Below the pieces are notes generated by a model. It ran no database searches. It was not told the origin of the DNA and saw only the letters and a program-made list of their open reading frames with translations. From the NCBI GenBank assembly GCA_019235885.1, contig JAFAKB010000105.1, positions 1 to 64,000 on the forward strand: 64,000 nt of DNA, in the 5' to 3' direction. This stretch comes from Candidatus Eremiobacterota bacterium (GTDB lineage Bacteria > Vulcanimicrobiota > Vulcanimicrobiia > Vulcanimicrobiales > Vulcanimicrobiaceae). The position numbers were made by a program, and so were the translations under genes. Within the stretch, counting starts at the first letter, position 1. Each line of letters starts with the position of its first letter. Shown here one piece after another: positions 1-8,454 of the stretch.

Positions 1-932
1 GCGTGGACGCCGTCGTGGACGTTGAAGCGCTCGAGGACCTGTTGGGCGGCGGCGTAGGGGTCGAGGTCGGCGGAGAGCTCGCCGATCGCGGTTTCGATGC
101 GGCCTTCGAGCGTGCCGAGCGCGAGCTGGCGGACGCGGTGCGCGAAGGCCTCGCGGCGCTTGCGCTCGATCGCGCCGGTCTCGCGCAGCCACGCGTCGTG
201 CTGCACGATCGCGTCCCAGAGCTTGTCGATGCCCTTCCCTTCGATGGCTTGCGTGCTCACCAGCTTCGGGACCCAGCCCTCGAAGCTGAGCATCTCCATC
301 ATCGAGCGGATCTCGCGCTGGAGCTGGAGCGCCATCGGGTGATCGCTCTTGTTCACCACGAACACGTCGGCGATCTCGAGCACGCCGGCCTTGAGCACTT
401 GCACCGAGTCGCCGCTCCCGGGCTGCAGCGCGACGAGCGTCGTGTCGGCGACCTCGGCGATCTCGATCTCCGACTGGCCGACGCCGACCGTCTCGATCAG
501 CACGACGTCCTTGCCGAAGGCATCCATCAGCGAGACCGCGTCGGCGGTCGCGCCGGCGAGCCCGCCGAGATGCCCGCGCGAGGCCATCGAGCGAATAAAG
601 ACGTCGGGATCGACGAAGTGCTCGGCGAGCCGGATGCGGTCGCCGAGCAGCGCGCCGTGCGAGAACGGCGAGCTCGGATCGACCGAGATCACGCCGACCG
701 TCTTTTCTTGCCTGCGCAGGTGCGCGACGAGCGCCGAGGTGAGCGTCGACTTGCCGACGCCGGGCGGTCCGGTCAGGCCGACCGTCAGCGCGCGCCCGGT
801 CAGCGGGTAGAGCGCGCGGATCAGCTCCGCGCCGCGGCCCGATTCGCAGCGCGAGATCGCACGCGCGAGCGCGCGCGGATCGCCGGCGCGAAACGCGTCC
901 AGCAGCTCGCTGTGCGCGGCCGGAGAGCTCAT
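1..932 (-). CDS. meaB: Methylmalonyl-CoA mutase-associated GTPase MeaB (partial)
   Basis: MeaB/ArgK family P-loop GTPase that protects and loads B12-dependent acyl-CoA mutases. About 310 residues are visible and the C-terminus runs off the left edge. The ATG at 932 gives a normal N-terminus. Near residue 55 is the Walker A GPPGVGKST, followed by the switch region ISVDPSSPFSHGALLGDRIR and the G3-like ETVGVGQSE. NKSD is the guanine-specificity motif. The sequence up to the edge reads like the dimerisation region. The mutase itself is not in view and may lie to the left. Identification from motifs is strong. Confidence 0.93.
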   Translation of the reverse strand, partial: MSSPAAHSELLDAFRAGDPRALARAISRCESGRGAELIRALYPLTGRALTVGLTGPPGVGKSTLTSALVAHLRRQEKTVGVISVDPSSPFSHGALLGDRIRLAEHFVDPDVFIRSMASRGHLGGLAGATADAVSLMDAFGKDVVLIETVGVGQSEIEIAEVADTTLVALQPGSGDSVQVLKAGVLEIADVFVVNKSDHPMALQLQREIRSMMEMLSFEGWVPKLVSTQAIEGKGIDKLWDAIVQHDAWLRETGAIERKRREAFAHRVRQLALGTLEGRIETAIGELSADLDPYAAAQQVLERFNVHDGVH

Positions 933-969
933 CGCGCCCGGCGTTCACGCCGCCGCGGCGCGGTTCCCG

Positions 970-1176
970 TTAGGCCGACTTCTGTTCGGCGACGCGCTCA
1001 ACGGCGTCAGCCAGCTCGTCGACGGCGTGCTCGAGGTTGTTGAACTTCGCCGCGATCTTGCGCTGGTCGATGCGCCCCGTCAACGGCTCGGTCACGTCCT
1101 GAATGAACGTACGACGGCCGACCCGCGCGCGGACGTCCTCGAGAAGCTCTTTGACGGTGCGTTCATCTTGTTCCAT
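970..1176 (-). CDS. Small predicted helical protein, function unknown
   Basis: 68-residue ORF just upstream of meaB on the same strand, 37 bases away, so probably cotranscribed with it. It has no recognised domain. It is charged and heptad-like, with the C-terminal part (AVDELADAVERVAEQ) predicted to be amphipathic helix or coiled coil. Start is ATG at 1176 or the preceding GTG at 1179; the purine-rich GGAG lies almost on top of the start, so the exact start is unsure. Codon use matches the neighbours. Position next to meaB suggests, but does not show, a link to mutase assembly. Confidence 0.55.
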   Translation of the reverse strand: MEQDERTVKELLEDVRARVGRRTFIQDVTEPLTGRIDQRKIAAKFNNLEHAVDELADAVERVAEQKSA

Positions 1177-1283
1177 CACTCCGGGCTCAGTCGTACCCCG
1201 CGCAGAACAGCAGCCAAACGGTTTAAAGGAAGCCCCTGCCGGGCACCAGGGACTCCTTCACCCCGTCCGCGTACCCGTCGCGG

Positions 1284-4200
1284 GTGACTTCCTGTGGCTA
1301 CGTCCGCACCCCGACCATCGCCGGCGAGCGGATCGTCTTCGCGTGCGAGGACGACCTGTGGACGGTCGGCACGGAAGGCGGGATCGCGCGGCGGCTGACC
1401 ACGACCGAAGGCGAGTGCACGCTGCCGCGCCTCTCGCCCGACGGCAAGCTGCTGGCGTTCGTCGGCCGCGACGAAGGAAACCCGGAACTGTACGTGATGC
1501 CGGCCGAGGGCGGCGTTCCGCGGCTGCTCACGCATCTCGGCAGCGAGGTGCTGCACGCGTGCGGCTGGTCGCGCGACGGGCGCTACGTGTACTTCACCAC
1601 CGACGCCGGCTCGCCGTTCGTCAAGGAGACGCTCGCATTTCGCATCGAGGCGTCCGGCGGCGAACCGGTCGACCTGGGGATCGGGCACGCGATGACGCTC
1701 GACGTCGCCGCGAACGGCGCGACGCTGCTCGGCCGCAACGCGATCGATCCGGCGCGCTGGAAGCGGTACCGCGGCGGAACCGCCGGTCACGTGTGGGTCG
1801 ACGCGCACGGCACCGGCGAGTACGCGCGCATCTGCCGTGAGCTCGACGGCAACTTGGTGTGGCCGCTGTGGCTCGGCGAGCGCGTGCTCTTCCTCTCCGA
1901 CCACGACGGGATCGGCAACCTGTATTCGGTCTTGCCCGACGGCAGCGACTTGCAACGCCACACCGGCGAGCGCGACTACTACGCGCGCTTTCCGGCGAGC
2001 GACGGCAAGCGCGTGGTCTATGCGTGCGGCGGCGAGCTGGTGCTGTTCGACGCGCGGGACGGCAGCGTGCGGCGCGTCCCGGTCGAGATGCCCTCGAACG
2101 CGCCGGAAACGGCACGCCGGTTCGTCGACGCGGCCGACCTGCTGGAGACCTGGCGACCCTCGCACGACGGTACCGCGCTAGCGCTCGTCTCGCGCGGCCG
2201 CGCCTACACGATGCCGCTGTGGGAAGAAGCGGTCACCGAGCACGGGATCGCCCTTCCTCCGAGCTTGTCGAAGGGTCAGGATGACACCGAAGTGCAGGCC
2301 GACGGCGCCGGCGTGCGGCGGCGGTTGCTGACGTTTCTGCACGACGACAAACGGGTCGCGTACGTCGACGACGTCGGCGGCTACGAGCGCATCGTCGTCG
2401 CGCCGGTCGACCAGAGCGCGCCGCCGCGCTACGTCACCGGCGCGGACACCGGGATCATGCACCAGCTCGCCGCCTCGCCGGCCGGTGAGCGGCTCGCGTA
2501 CGCGAACAACCGCAACGAGCTGTGGCTGCTCGAGATCGGCGGCGAGCCGCAGCTGCTCGACCGCAGCGTCGGCGAGCGGATCGACGACCTCGCGTTCTCG
2601 CCCGACGGCCGCTGGCTCGCGTACACGTGGTCGCCGAAGGCGCACACGACGATCGTTCGGCTGGCCGACTGCGAGACGCGGCGGATCGTCGATGCGACGA
2701 GCGCGCTGCGCGAAGACCGCTCGCCGGCCTGGGATCCGGAAGGGCGGTACTTGTACTTCATCTCCTCGCGCGACTTCCACCCGGTCTACGACGCGCTGCA
2801 GTTCGAGCTGAGCTTCCCCGAGGCGTGGCGGCCGTATCTGCTCACGCTGCGCGAGGCTGAGCCGAACCCGTTCGTGCCGAAGCCGGCGCCGCTGCACAAG
2901 CACCGCGACGACGACGATGACGACGACGAGAACAAGCCGAAGGTCGAGGTCGTCGTCGAAGCGGAGGGCTTGCCGCAGCGGATGCTGGCGTTTCCGGTCG
3001 ACGAAGGCGCGTACGACCGGATCGCCGCAGCGAAGGGCCGCGCGATCTTCTCGCGCTTTCCGGTGCGCGGGATTCGTCCCAACGAGCGCGAGCGCGAGGA
3101 GTCGGACGGCGAGCTGCAGGCGTACGACTTCGAGGAACAGCGCAGCGCCGTGCTGGCCTTCGAGATCGAGGACTTCACGATGGGCGGCGACGGCCGCACG
3201 CTGGTGTACTCGTCGCACGGCAAGCTGCGCGCGCTCGACGCGACCGACGATCTCCCCGAGGAGGGCGAGGAAGAGAAGCCGCCGCAGGAGACCGGCCGGC
3301 GCACCGGCTGGCTCGATCTGGGTCGCATCAGCGTGCTGGTCGAGCCGCGCGCCGAGTGGCGGCAGATGCTGCGCGAAGCGTGGCGGCTGCAGCGCGAGAA
3401 CTTCTGGGATCCGGAGATGTCGGGCATCGACTGGAACGCCGTGTTGCCGCGCTACGAGGCGCTGCTCGAGCGCGTGCGCACGCGCAACGAGCTCTCCGAC
3501 GTCATCTGGGAGATGCAGGGCGAGCTCGGCACCTCGCACGCCTACGAATTCGGCGGCGACAAGCCGCTTCCGCCGCAGTACAAACGCGGTTTTGTCGGTG
3601 CGGATCTGGCGTGGGACGAATCGGCGAAGGCGTACCGCGTCGCCCGCATCTTGCGCGGCGACGCGTGGAACCGCGAAGCCGACTCGCCGCTGGCCGAGCC
3701 CGGGGTCAACGTGAAGGAAGGCGATCTGATCGTCGCGGTCGGCGGCCGCCCGCTCGACGCGCGGAACGGTCCGGGCGCGCTGCTCGTCAACCAAGCCGGC
3801 AAAGACGTGGTGCTCTCGGTCGTGCGTCCTTCGACGAGCTCAGGACAGGGCGAGGGCACGCCGCGGCGCGTTCTCGTTCGCACGCTGAAGGACGAGCGAA
3901 TGCTGCGCTACCGCGCGTGGCTCGAGGCGAACCGCGCGCAGGTGCACGCGCGCACCGGCGGACGCGTCGGGTACGTGCACGTTCCAGACATGGGGCCGTG
4001 GGGGTTCGCCGAGTTCCACCGCGGCTATTTGACGGAGTTCGACCGCGACGGCTTGATCGTCGACGTGCGATACAACCGCGGCGGCCACGTCAGTGCGCTG
4101 CTGCTCGAGAAGCTCGCGCGCAAGCGCGTGGGCTACGACGTCTCGCGCTGGACGCCGCCGTTCCCATATCCCGAAGAGTCGGTCGCCGGCCCGGTCGTCG

Positions 4201-4571
4201 CGCTGACGAACCAGTTCGCCGGCAGCGACGGCGACATCTTCAGCCACTGCTTCAAATTGTACGGGCTCGGCCCGCTGGTCGGGATGCGCACCTGGGGCGG
4301 CGTGGTCGGGATCAACCCGCGCCACCGCCTGGTCGACGGCACCGAGACGACGCAGCCGGAGTTTTCGTTCTGGTTCGTCGACGCCGGCTGGGGCGTGGAA
4401 AACTACGGTACCGACCCGACACACGAAGTCGACGTCGCCCCGCAAGACACGGTACGCGGCGTCGACCCGCAGCTCGACACGGCGCTGCGCCTGATGGCGG
4501 AAGCGCTCGCGAAAGCACCCTCGCGGCCGGAATTTCCGGCGCGGCCGAACCGGCGCTTTCCGTCGTCCTGA
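1284..4571 (+). CDS. Tricorn-type S41 protease with beta-propeller, PDZ and protease domains
   Basis: 1095-residue tricorn protease homologue, likely cytoplasmic since no signal peptide is seen. Residues about 1-680 are TolB/WD-like propeller blades (recurring SPDG and FxxEDDLW elements). The domain around 690-760 carries the conserved His in GTSHAYEF (near 751). A PDZ domain follows (about 770-860), then the C-terminal S41 domain with NQFAGSDGD, whose Ser near 980 is the expected nucleophile, and RYNRGG. In tricorn the propellers gate substrates and the S41 site releases di- to tetrapeptides. GTG 1284 gives the family N-terminus (GYVRTPTIAG). An acidic run of seven Asp lies near residue 545. 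Two copies of the dispersed CTTCGAC repeat are translated in frame, one in a propeller loop and one in the PDZ-S41 linker. Confidence 0.93.
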   Translation: MTSCGYVRTPTIAGERIVFACEDDLWTVGTEGGIARRLTTTEGECTLPRLSPDGKLLAFVGRDEGNPELYVMPAEGGVPRLLTHLGSEVLHACGWSRDGRYVYFTTDAGSPFVKETLAFRIEASGGEPVDLGIGHAMTLDVAANGATLLGRNAIDPARWKRYRGGTAGHVWVDAHGTGEYARICRELDGNLVWPLWLGERVLFLSDHDGIGNLYSVLPDGSDLQRHTGERDYYARFPASDGKRVVYACGGELVLFDARDGSVRRVPVEMPSNAPETARRFVDAADLLETWRPSHDGTALALVSRGRAYTMPLWEEAVTEHGIALPPSLSKGQDDTEVQADGAGVRRRLLTFLHDDKRVAYVDDVGGYERIVVAPVDQSAPPRYVTGADTGIMHQLAASPAGERLAYANNRNELWLLEIGGEPQLLDRSVGERIDDLAFSPDGRWLAYTWSPKAHTTIVRLADCETRRIVDATSALREDRSPAWDPEGRYLYFISSRDFHPVYDALQFELSFPEAWRPYLLTLREAEPNPFVPKPAPLHKHRDDDDDDDENKPKVEVVVEAEGLPQRMLAFPVDEGAYDRIAAAKGRAIFSRFPVRGIRPNEREREESDGELQAYDFEEQRSAVLAFEIEDFTMGGDGRTLVYSSHGKLRALDATDDLPEEGEEEKPPQETGRRTGWLDLGRISVLVEPRAEWRQMLREAWRLQRENFWDPEMSGIDWNAVLPRYEALLERVRTRNELSDVIWEMQGELGTSHAYEFGGDKPLPPQYKRGFVGADLAWDESAKAYRVARILRGDAWNREADSPLAEPGVNVKEGDLIVAVGGRPLDARNGPGALLVNQAGKDVVLSVVRPSTSSGQGEGTPRRVLVRTLKDERMLRYRAWLEANRAQVHARTGGRVGYVHVPDMGPWGFAEFHRGYLTEFDRDGLIVDVRYNRGGHVSALLLEKLARKRVGYDVSRWTPPFPYPEESVAGPVVALTNQFAGSDGDIFSHCFKLYGLGPLVGMRTWGGVVGINPRHRLVDGTETTQPEFSFWFVDAGWGVENYGTDPTHEVDVAPQDTVRGVDPQLDTALRLMAEALAKAPSRPEFPARPNRRFPSS
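2256..2285. repeat. Dispersed repeat copy 1, inside tricorn gene
   Basis: Contains GAGCTTGTCGAAGGGTCAGG followed by ATGAC. It is a near copy, in this orientation, of the elements at 3825, 22163 and 49777. It is translated as SLSKGQDD in a propeller loop without breaking the frame. Confidence 0.75.
3825..3851. repeat. Dispersed repeat copy 2, inside tricorn gene
   Basis: Core CCTTCGACGAGCTCAGGACA, in the opposite orientation to copy 1. It encodes RPSTSSGQGEG between the PDZ and S41 domains. The PSTSSG peptide is the same as at the end of citrate synthase at 49777. Confidence 0.75.
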
Positions 4572-4730
4572 ATCGAGGGATCGCGCGCGGAAAATGGAAC
4601 GAGGACGGCGGCCGGCACGGCGGCCACCTGTCCGCGGAAAGGACTCAGCCCGCCGGCATCCTCGCCAGACTCGGTTCGACCTTTCCTGCCCGTTTTGCGG
4701 ACACCGGGCGTTCACAGGAGAGGACGCACC

Positions 4731-5990
4731 ATGCCGAACCTTCCCGCGCGGCCTTCGCGCGAGCACCTGCGCAAAGCGGCAAAACGCCTCGCGCGCGACC
4801 GTTCGCTTAAGCTCGCCGCCGCGCAGCATGCGCTCGCGAGCGACTACGGCTTTCGCACGTGGGCAGATCTCATGCGCCACGTCGACGGCGTGCGCGGCGA
4901 GCCCGTTCCGCCGTTGTTCGCGCCGGTGCGCGCGGGCGACGTCGATGCGGTCCGCGCGCTACTGGCGAACGGCGCGAACCCCCGGCTCGGCGACGGGCGC
5001 GAGACGCCGCTGCACCTCGCGGCGCGTCACGGGCCGGCGGCGCTCGTCGAGGCGTTGCTCGAAGGCGGCGCGCTGGAGTGGCAGCCCGACCGTAAGGGCC
5101 GCACCGCGCTCGAGGTCGCGCAGCGCGCGCGCCCGCGAGAACGCGCTGCGATCATCGCGCTGCTCGACCGCAGCCGCATCGCGGACCCGTCTTTCCGGGC
5201 CGCGGTCGCCGCGATTCATGCCGGCGACACGGTGATGCTCGGCCGGCTGATCGATGCCGAACCGCGCTTGCTGCGCGAACGAATTCGCGAGCCCGAGGTC
5301 TACCGGCGCGTGAAGCGCTTCCAGTACTTTCTCGATCCGAAGCTGTTTTGGTTCATCGCAAACAATCCGACGCGCGTCGAGCATTTGCCGCCGAACATTG
5401 CCGACGTTGCGAGGACCATGATCGACCGGGGCGTCGAGCAGGACGACCTCGACTACGCGCTCGGGTTGACGATGACGAGCGAAGCGGCGCGCAAGGACGG
5501 CGTGCAGCGCCCGCTCATCGGCGAGCTGATCGCCGCCGGGGCCCGCGTGACGCCCGAGACGATCGACGGAACGGCGGCGTATCACGAGCTCGATGCGCTG
5601 CGCGCGCTGATCGAGAACGGATTTGCGATGACCGCACCGATCGCGGCTGCGCTCGGCGAGCTGGACGCGCTGCGCGAGCTCCTGAGAATTGCGGGCTCGG
5701 AAGAGGTGCAGTCGGCGTTCGCTTTGGCGGTGATCAACGGCAACGTCGAGGCCGCGCGGCTGGCGCTGGACCGCGGCGCGGACGTCAGCGCGTTCTTACC
5801 GGTGCACGCGCACAGTACGGCGCTGCACCAAGCGGCGGCGAACGACGATCCGGCGATGGTCGAGCTGCTGCTGGCGCGCGGGGCGCAGACGGACACGCTC
5901 GACACGCTGTGGGAAGGAACTCCGCTCGGCTGGGCGATCTATCTGGACAAACCTCGTGCCCGCGCCGCGTTCGAGGCGGCGGAGAGATAG
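4731..5990 (+). CDS. Ankyrin-repeat protein
   Basis: 419-residue protein. ATG 4731 is chosen over the upstream 4695 because AGGAGAGG lies 8 bases before it. The N-terminal 45 residues (LRKAAKRLARD, then AQHALASDYGFRTWADLMRH) match a short helical module often found before ankyrin repeats in bacterial proteins. Ankyrin-like units follow at about 55-150 (GANPRLGDGRETPLHLAARHG) and again at about 320-400 (HSTALHQAAANDDPAMVELL). The middle is more diverged. It has no signal peptide or membrane segment. Likely a protein-binding scaffold with unknown partner. The next gene begins 8 bases downstream. Confidence 0.85.
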   Translation: MPNLPARPSREHLRKAAKRLARDRSLKLAAAQHALASDYGFRTWADLMRHVDGVRGEPVPPLFAPVRAGDVDAVRALLANGANPRLGDGRETPLHLAARHGPAALVEALLEGGALEWQPDRKGRTALEVAQRARPRERAAIIALLDRSRIADPSFRAAVAAIHAGDTVMLGRLIDAEPRLLRERIREPEVYRRVKRFQYFLDPKLFWFIANNPTRVEHLPPNIADVARTMIDRGVEQDDLDYALGLTMTSEAARKDGVQRPLIGELIAAGARVTPETIDGTAAYHELDALRALIENGFAMTAPIAAALGELDALRELLRIAGSEEVQSAFALAVINGNVEAARLALDRGADVSAFLPVHAHSTALHQAAANDDPAMVELLLARGAQTDTLDTLWEGTPLGWAIYLDKPRARAAFEAAER

Positions 5991-5997
5991 ATTTGCG

Positions 5998-6201
5998 ATG
6001 AACGAAGAGAAGCTCAACGCAACGATTCGCCGATTTCTCAAAGAGGTCGGCGTGACGTCGCAGCGCGAGATCGAGAAAGCCGTTCGCGCCGCGATCGAAA
6101 GCGGCCGATCCGGAGAGACGGAGTCGTGCGCGGCAACGATGACGCTGGAGATGCCCGCGCTCGGACTAAGGCACGTGATCCAAGGCAAGATCGAGTCATA
6201 G
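5998..6201 (+). CDS. Small DUF6494-like protein
   Basis: 67 residues, ATG 5998, starting just after the ankyrin gene. The N-terminal helical part (IRRFLKEVGVTSQREIEKAV) and the C-terminal strand-like MTLEMPALGLRHVIQGKIE match my recollection of the DUF6494 family of about 70 residues. Function unknown. GGAGAG at 5981-5986 is a possible, rather distant ribosome site. The family assignment is from memory of the pattern, not a search. Confidence 0.7.
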   Translation: MNEEKLNATIRRFLKEVGVTSQREIEKAVRAAIESGRSGETESCAATMTLEMPALGLRHVIQGKIES

Positions 6202-6271
6202 CCGCGGCGTAGCGGCCTCCGCTACCGGCTGCTTACCCTGGTGTGGTACAGGTCCGCCCAGGGAAGCGTCC

Positions 6272-6301
6272 TTGACTGCCACCCCGCGGACGTGGTACGC
6301 T
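6272..6301 (+). promoter_or_regulatory. Possible sigma70-type promoter for infC operon
   Basis: TTGACT at 6272-6277 and TACGCT at 6296-6301 with an 18-base spacer. Transcription would begin near 6308, inside or just after the first hairpin of the leader. The hexamers are imperfect, so this is a candidate only. Confidence 0.35.
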
Positions 6302-6400
6302 CCGCGGGCCGAAGCAGGGCCGCAAGGTCCTCACCGGATGCCCGCGGGCGATCCGGTTCCATCTCGAAGGCGGGGACCGCTTCGGCGTCTTCGTTTTTTT
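6283..6400 (+). promoter_or_regulatory. Structured infC leader with intrinsic terminator (attenuator)
   Basis: Three strong hairpins are visible. P1 pairs CCCGCGGA 6283-6290 with TCCGCGGG 6301-6308. P2 pairs ACCGGAT 6333-6339 with ATCCGGT 6351-6357, with extra GC pairs inside. P3 pairs CGAAGGCG 6365-6372 with CGTCTTCG 6386-6393 (one G.T) and is followed at once by seven T residues (6394-6400), a classic intrinsic terminator 24 bases before the infC start. An alternative smaller stem (6365-6373 with 6377-6384) shares its left arm with P3. In other bacteria L20 binds the infC-rpmI-rplT leader to repress the operon. This element is in the right place for the same job, but L20 binding is inferred. 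Confidence 0.65.
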
Positions 6401-6423
6401 GTGTTCTTTCCGGAGAGTTTGTC

Positions 6424-7080
6424 ATAGCGAGACCGCTTCGCGTCAACGAGCAGATCAGAATCCGCCAAGTCCGCGTCATCGACGACGAGGGCCGCCAGCT
6501 CGGCATCATGCCGACCGAGGAGGCGCTCCAGATGGCCCGGACCCGAGGGCTCGACCTCATCGAGGTCTCGCCCACCGCGGCTCCTCCGGTCTGCCGGATC
6601 GGCGACTACGGTCGCCTCAAGTACGAGCAGTCGAAGAAAGACAAAGAGGCGCGCAAGAAGCAGCGCAACTGGGAGTTGCGCGAGGTCAAGCTGCGCCCCA
6701 AGATCGACGTCCATGACTACGAGGTCAAGGCGAAGATGGCCGAACGCCTTCTTCTCGACGGCGGCAAGGTCAAGGTCACGATCATGTTCCGCGGGCGCGA
6801 GATCACGTACACCGCGTTCGGGAAACGGCTGCTCGACCGCATCGCCAAAGACCTCGAGAACGTGGCGACGGTCGAGCGCGACGCCAAGCTCGAAGGCAAG
6901 AACATGTTTCTCATCCTGGCTCCGCGAGCCACCCCGCTCGGTCCGCCGCGTTTCGTCCACCTGAAGGAAGACACGGCGCACCACGAGGCCGCGACCGTCG
7001 ATCATCACGATGATCGCGTGAGCGGCAACGGCGTAAGCGACACGGACGCGGCAGCCACCATCGGGGGAGCCAGTGCCTAA
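6424..7080 (+). CDS. infC: Translation initiation factor IF-3, apparent AUA start
   Basis: IF-3 binds the 30S subunit and proofreads start codons. The N-terminal domain (RPLRVNEQIRIRQVRVIDDE, IMPTEEALQMA), linker and C-terminal domain (VKLRPKIDVHDYEVK, VKVTIMFRGREI) are complete. No ATG, GTG or TTG lies in frame near the family N-terminus. The best start is ATA at 6424, 7 bases after CGGAGAG (6411-6417), giving 218 residues. Rare start codons on infC are known elsewhere and allow autoregulation by IF-3. The C-terminus carries an extra tail of about 40 residues rich in His, Asp and Ala. It overlaps rpmI by 8 bases. Function is certain; the start is inferred. Confidence 0.93.
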   Translation: MARPLRVNEQIRIRQVRVIDDEGRQLGIMPTEEALQMARTRGLDLIEVSPTAAPPVCRIGDYGRLKYEQSKKDKEARKKQRNWELREVKLRPKIDVHDYEVKAKMAERLLLDGGKVKVTIMFRGREITYTAFGKRLLDRIAKDLENVATVERDAKLEGKNMFLILAPRATPLGPPRFVHLKEDTAHHEAATVDHHDDRVSGNGVSDTDAAATIGGASA

Positions 7081-7279
7081 GATCAAGACGCACCGTAGCA
7101 CCGCGAAGCGCGTGAAAGTGACCGCCACCGGCAAGGTCACGCACCGCCACCAGTTCGACGGCTGCGGTCATATCCTCAGCAAGAAGTCGCGCAAGCGCAA
7201 GCGGAAGTTCCGCAAGGACCAGCCGACCTTCAAGGGCGATCTCAAGCGCTTCGCGCCGCAGATCCCGTACTTGCTTTAA
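7073..7279 (+). CDS. rpmI: 50S ribosomal protein L35
   Basis: 68 residues beginning MPKIKTHRSTAKRVKVT, with the family's KxKRKFRK and the C-terminal YLL. The start is GTG 7073, overlapping the end of infC; GGGGGAG lies 5-10 bases upstream. Second gene of the conserved infC-rpmI-rplT operon. Full length for the family. Confidence 0.96.
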   Translation: MPKIKTHRSTAKRVKVTATGKVTHRHQFDGCGHILSKKSRKRKRKFRKDQPTFKGDLKRFAPQIPYLL

Positions 7280-7296
7280 TTGTAGGAGACTGACAC

Positions 7297-7671
7297 ATGG
7301 CTCGTATCAAGCGCGGTCTCAACAAGATCAAGCACCGCCGCAAGGTGATGAAGCTCGTCAAGGGCTTCCGCGCGGCGCGCCGCCGCAACTACCGCGTCGC
7401 GAACGAAGCGCTGCTGCACTCGCTGGCGTACGCGTTCCGCGACCGCCGCGTGCGCAAGCGCGACTTCCGCTCGCTCTGGATCGCCCGCATCAACGCCGCC
7501 GCCCGGCGCGAAGGGCTCACGTACTCCAAGCTCATGGCCGGCCTCAAGAAGTCCGGCGTCGTCGTGAACCGCAAGGCGCTGGCCGACTTGGCCGTGCACG
7601 ACGCGGCCGCGTTCGCACGGCTCACCTCGCTGGCGAAGAGCGCCGTCGGGACCACCACGACCGCGGCCTGA
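7297..7671 (+). CDS. rplT: 50S ribosomal protein L20
   Basis: 124 residues beginning MARIKRGLNKIKHRRKVMK, with the Arg-rich N-terminal tail and globular domain (FRSLWIARINAAARREGLTY, YSKLMAGLKKSGV). Needed early in 50S assembly and, in bacteria studied, autoregulates this operon through the leader mRNA. TAGGAGAC precedes the ATG by 6 bases. Followed by a terminator hairpin. Confidence 0.97.
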   Translation: MARIKRGLNKIKHRRKVMKLVKGFRAARRRNYRVANEALLHSLAYAFRDRRVRKRDFRSLWIARINAAARREGLTYSKLMAGLKKSGVVVNRKALADLAVHDAAAFARLTSLAKSAVGTTTTAA

Positions 7672-7694
7672 CTCGCGGCTGATCCGGAACCAGC

Positions 7695-7724
7695 CGAAGG
7701 GCGCTCCGCAAGGGGCGCCCTTCG
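7695..7724 (+). terminator. Terminator hairpin after rplT
   Basis: CGAAGGGCGC (7695-7704) pairs perfectly with GCGCCCTTCG (7715-7724) around a 10-base loop, 24 bases past the rplT stop. No T-run follows, so termination strength is uncertain; it may also mark the mRNA 3' end. Confidence 0.65.
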
Positions 7725-7746
7725 CGTTCGGCCGAATGCTCGCTTC

Positions 7747-8448
7747 ATGCGCGGGATACGGCCGTCTACGGTCCTCGCCGCTGCGCTCGTGGCGGGCGCC
7801 CTGCTGTGCGCCTGCGGCGGGCGCGGCGGACAGCAAGCCGCGACGCCGGCGCCGCAGCGCGGAAACCTCGAGAACCCCAGTACCTTCCCGCTCTATCCGC
7901 GCAGCCGCGTGACGGTCGTCGTGCCGGTCAACACGAAGCAGATCTTCGCCGCGATCAAGGCGAGCGATCCGCGCGCCAGCTTGCCGCCCAACTTCCACGG
8001 CCACGAAGTGATCGCCGAGAGCAGCGCTTCGATCCGGCAGCTCGACGGCTGGGTGATCGGGCTCGAGAAAGCGCCGCCGCGCGGCTTGATGATCGCCGAA
8101 CGCCTCGACACGCCGGATCCGACGCTGAACGGCCGAAACTCCAGCGGCGGCGTGAGCACGTCGTTCGACTCGACCGACGGCGCGCGGCACGTCTATCTGA
8201 TCGCCGTCGACCCGAAGCGCCTGCGCGAAGAGGCCGGGCCGATGTTCGCATTGATTGAAAACTATTCGGCGGTTCCGGGCGCGCTGCGCGGCCCGATCGA
8301 CCAGCAGGCGAAACAGCAGTTCGGCTACACCGTCAGCGAGATGCTCGACGAGAAGAGCCCGGTCGGCGCGGCGGTCGCCGAGCTGAAGCGCCTCTCGGAG
8401 ACGGACCGGCGCGCGATCCTCGTCCTCGACCTCGCCCAGACGAAGTAA
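7747..8448 (+). CDS. Putative lipoprotein, function unknown
   Basis: 233 residues with a hydrophobic signal (STVLAAALVAGALLCAC) ending in a plausible lipobox Cys near residue 23, then a Gly/Arg/Ala-rich linker. The rest is a single soluble domain with mixed alpha/beta pattern (SRVTVVVPVNTKQIFAAIK at the start). I recognise no family. Likely anchored to a membrane and exposed outside the cytoplasm. It stands between the L20 terminator and a convergent amidohydrolase gene, so it is probably its own transcription unit. Confidence 0.75.
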   Translation: MRGIRPSTVLAAALVAGALLCACGGRGGQQAATPAPQRGNLENPSTFPLYPRSRVTVVVPVNTKQIFAAIKASDPRASLPPNFHGHEVIAESSASIRQLDGWVIGLEKAPPRGLMIAERLDTPDPTLNGRNSSGGVSTSFDSTDGARHVYLIAVDPKRLREEAGPMFALIENYSAVPGALRGPIDQQAKQQFGYTVSEMLDEKSPVGAAVAELKRLSETDRRAILVLDLAQTK

Positions 8449-8454
8449 CGCTGG

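Noticed and set aside
3-1043. Long plus-strand open frame of 346 codons
   Set aside because: It lies opposite meaB, whose minus-strand protein has all MeaB motifs; the plus frame has no family features and is a GC-rich shadow.
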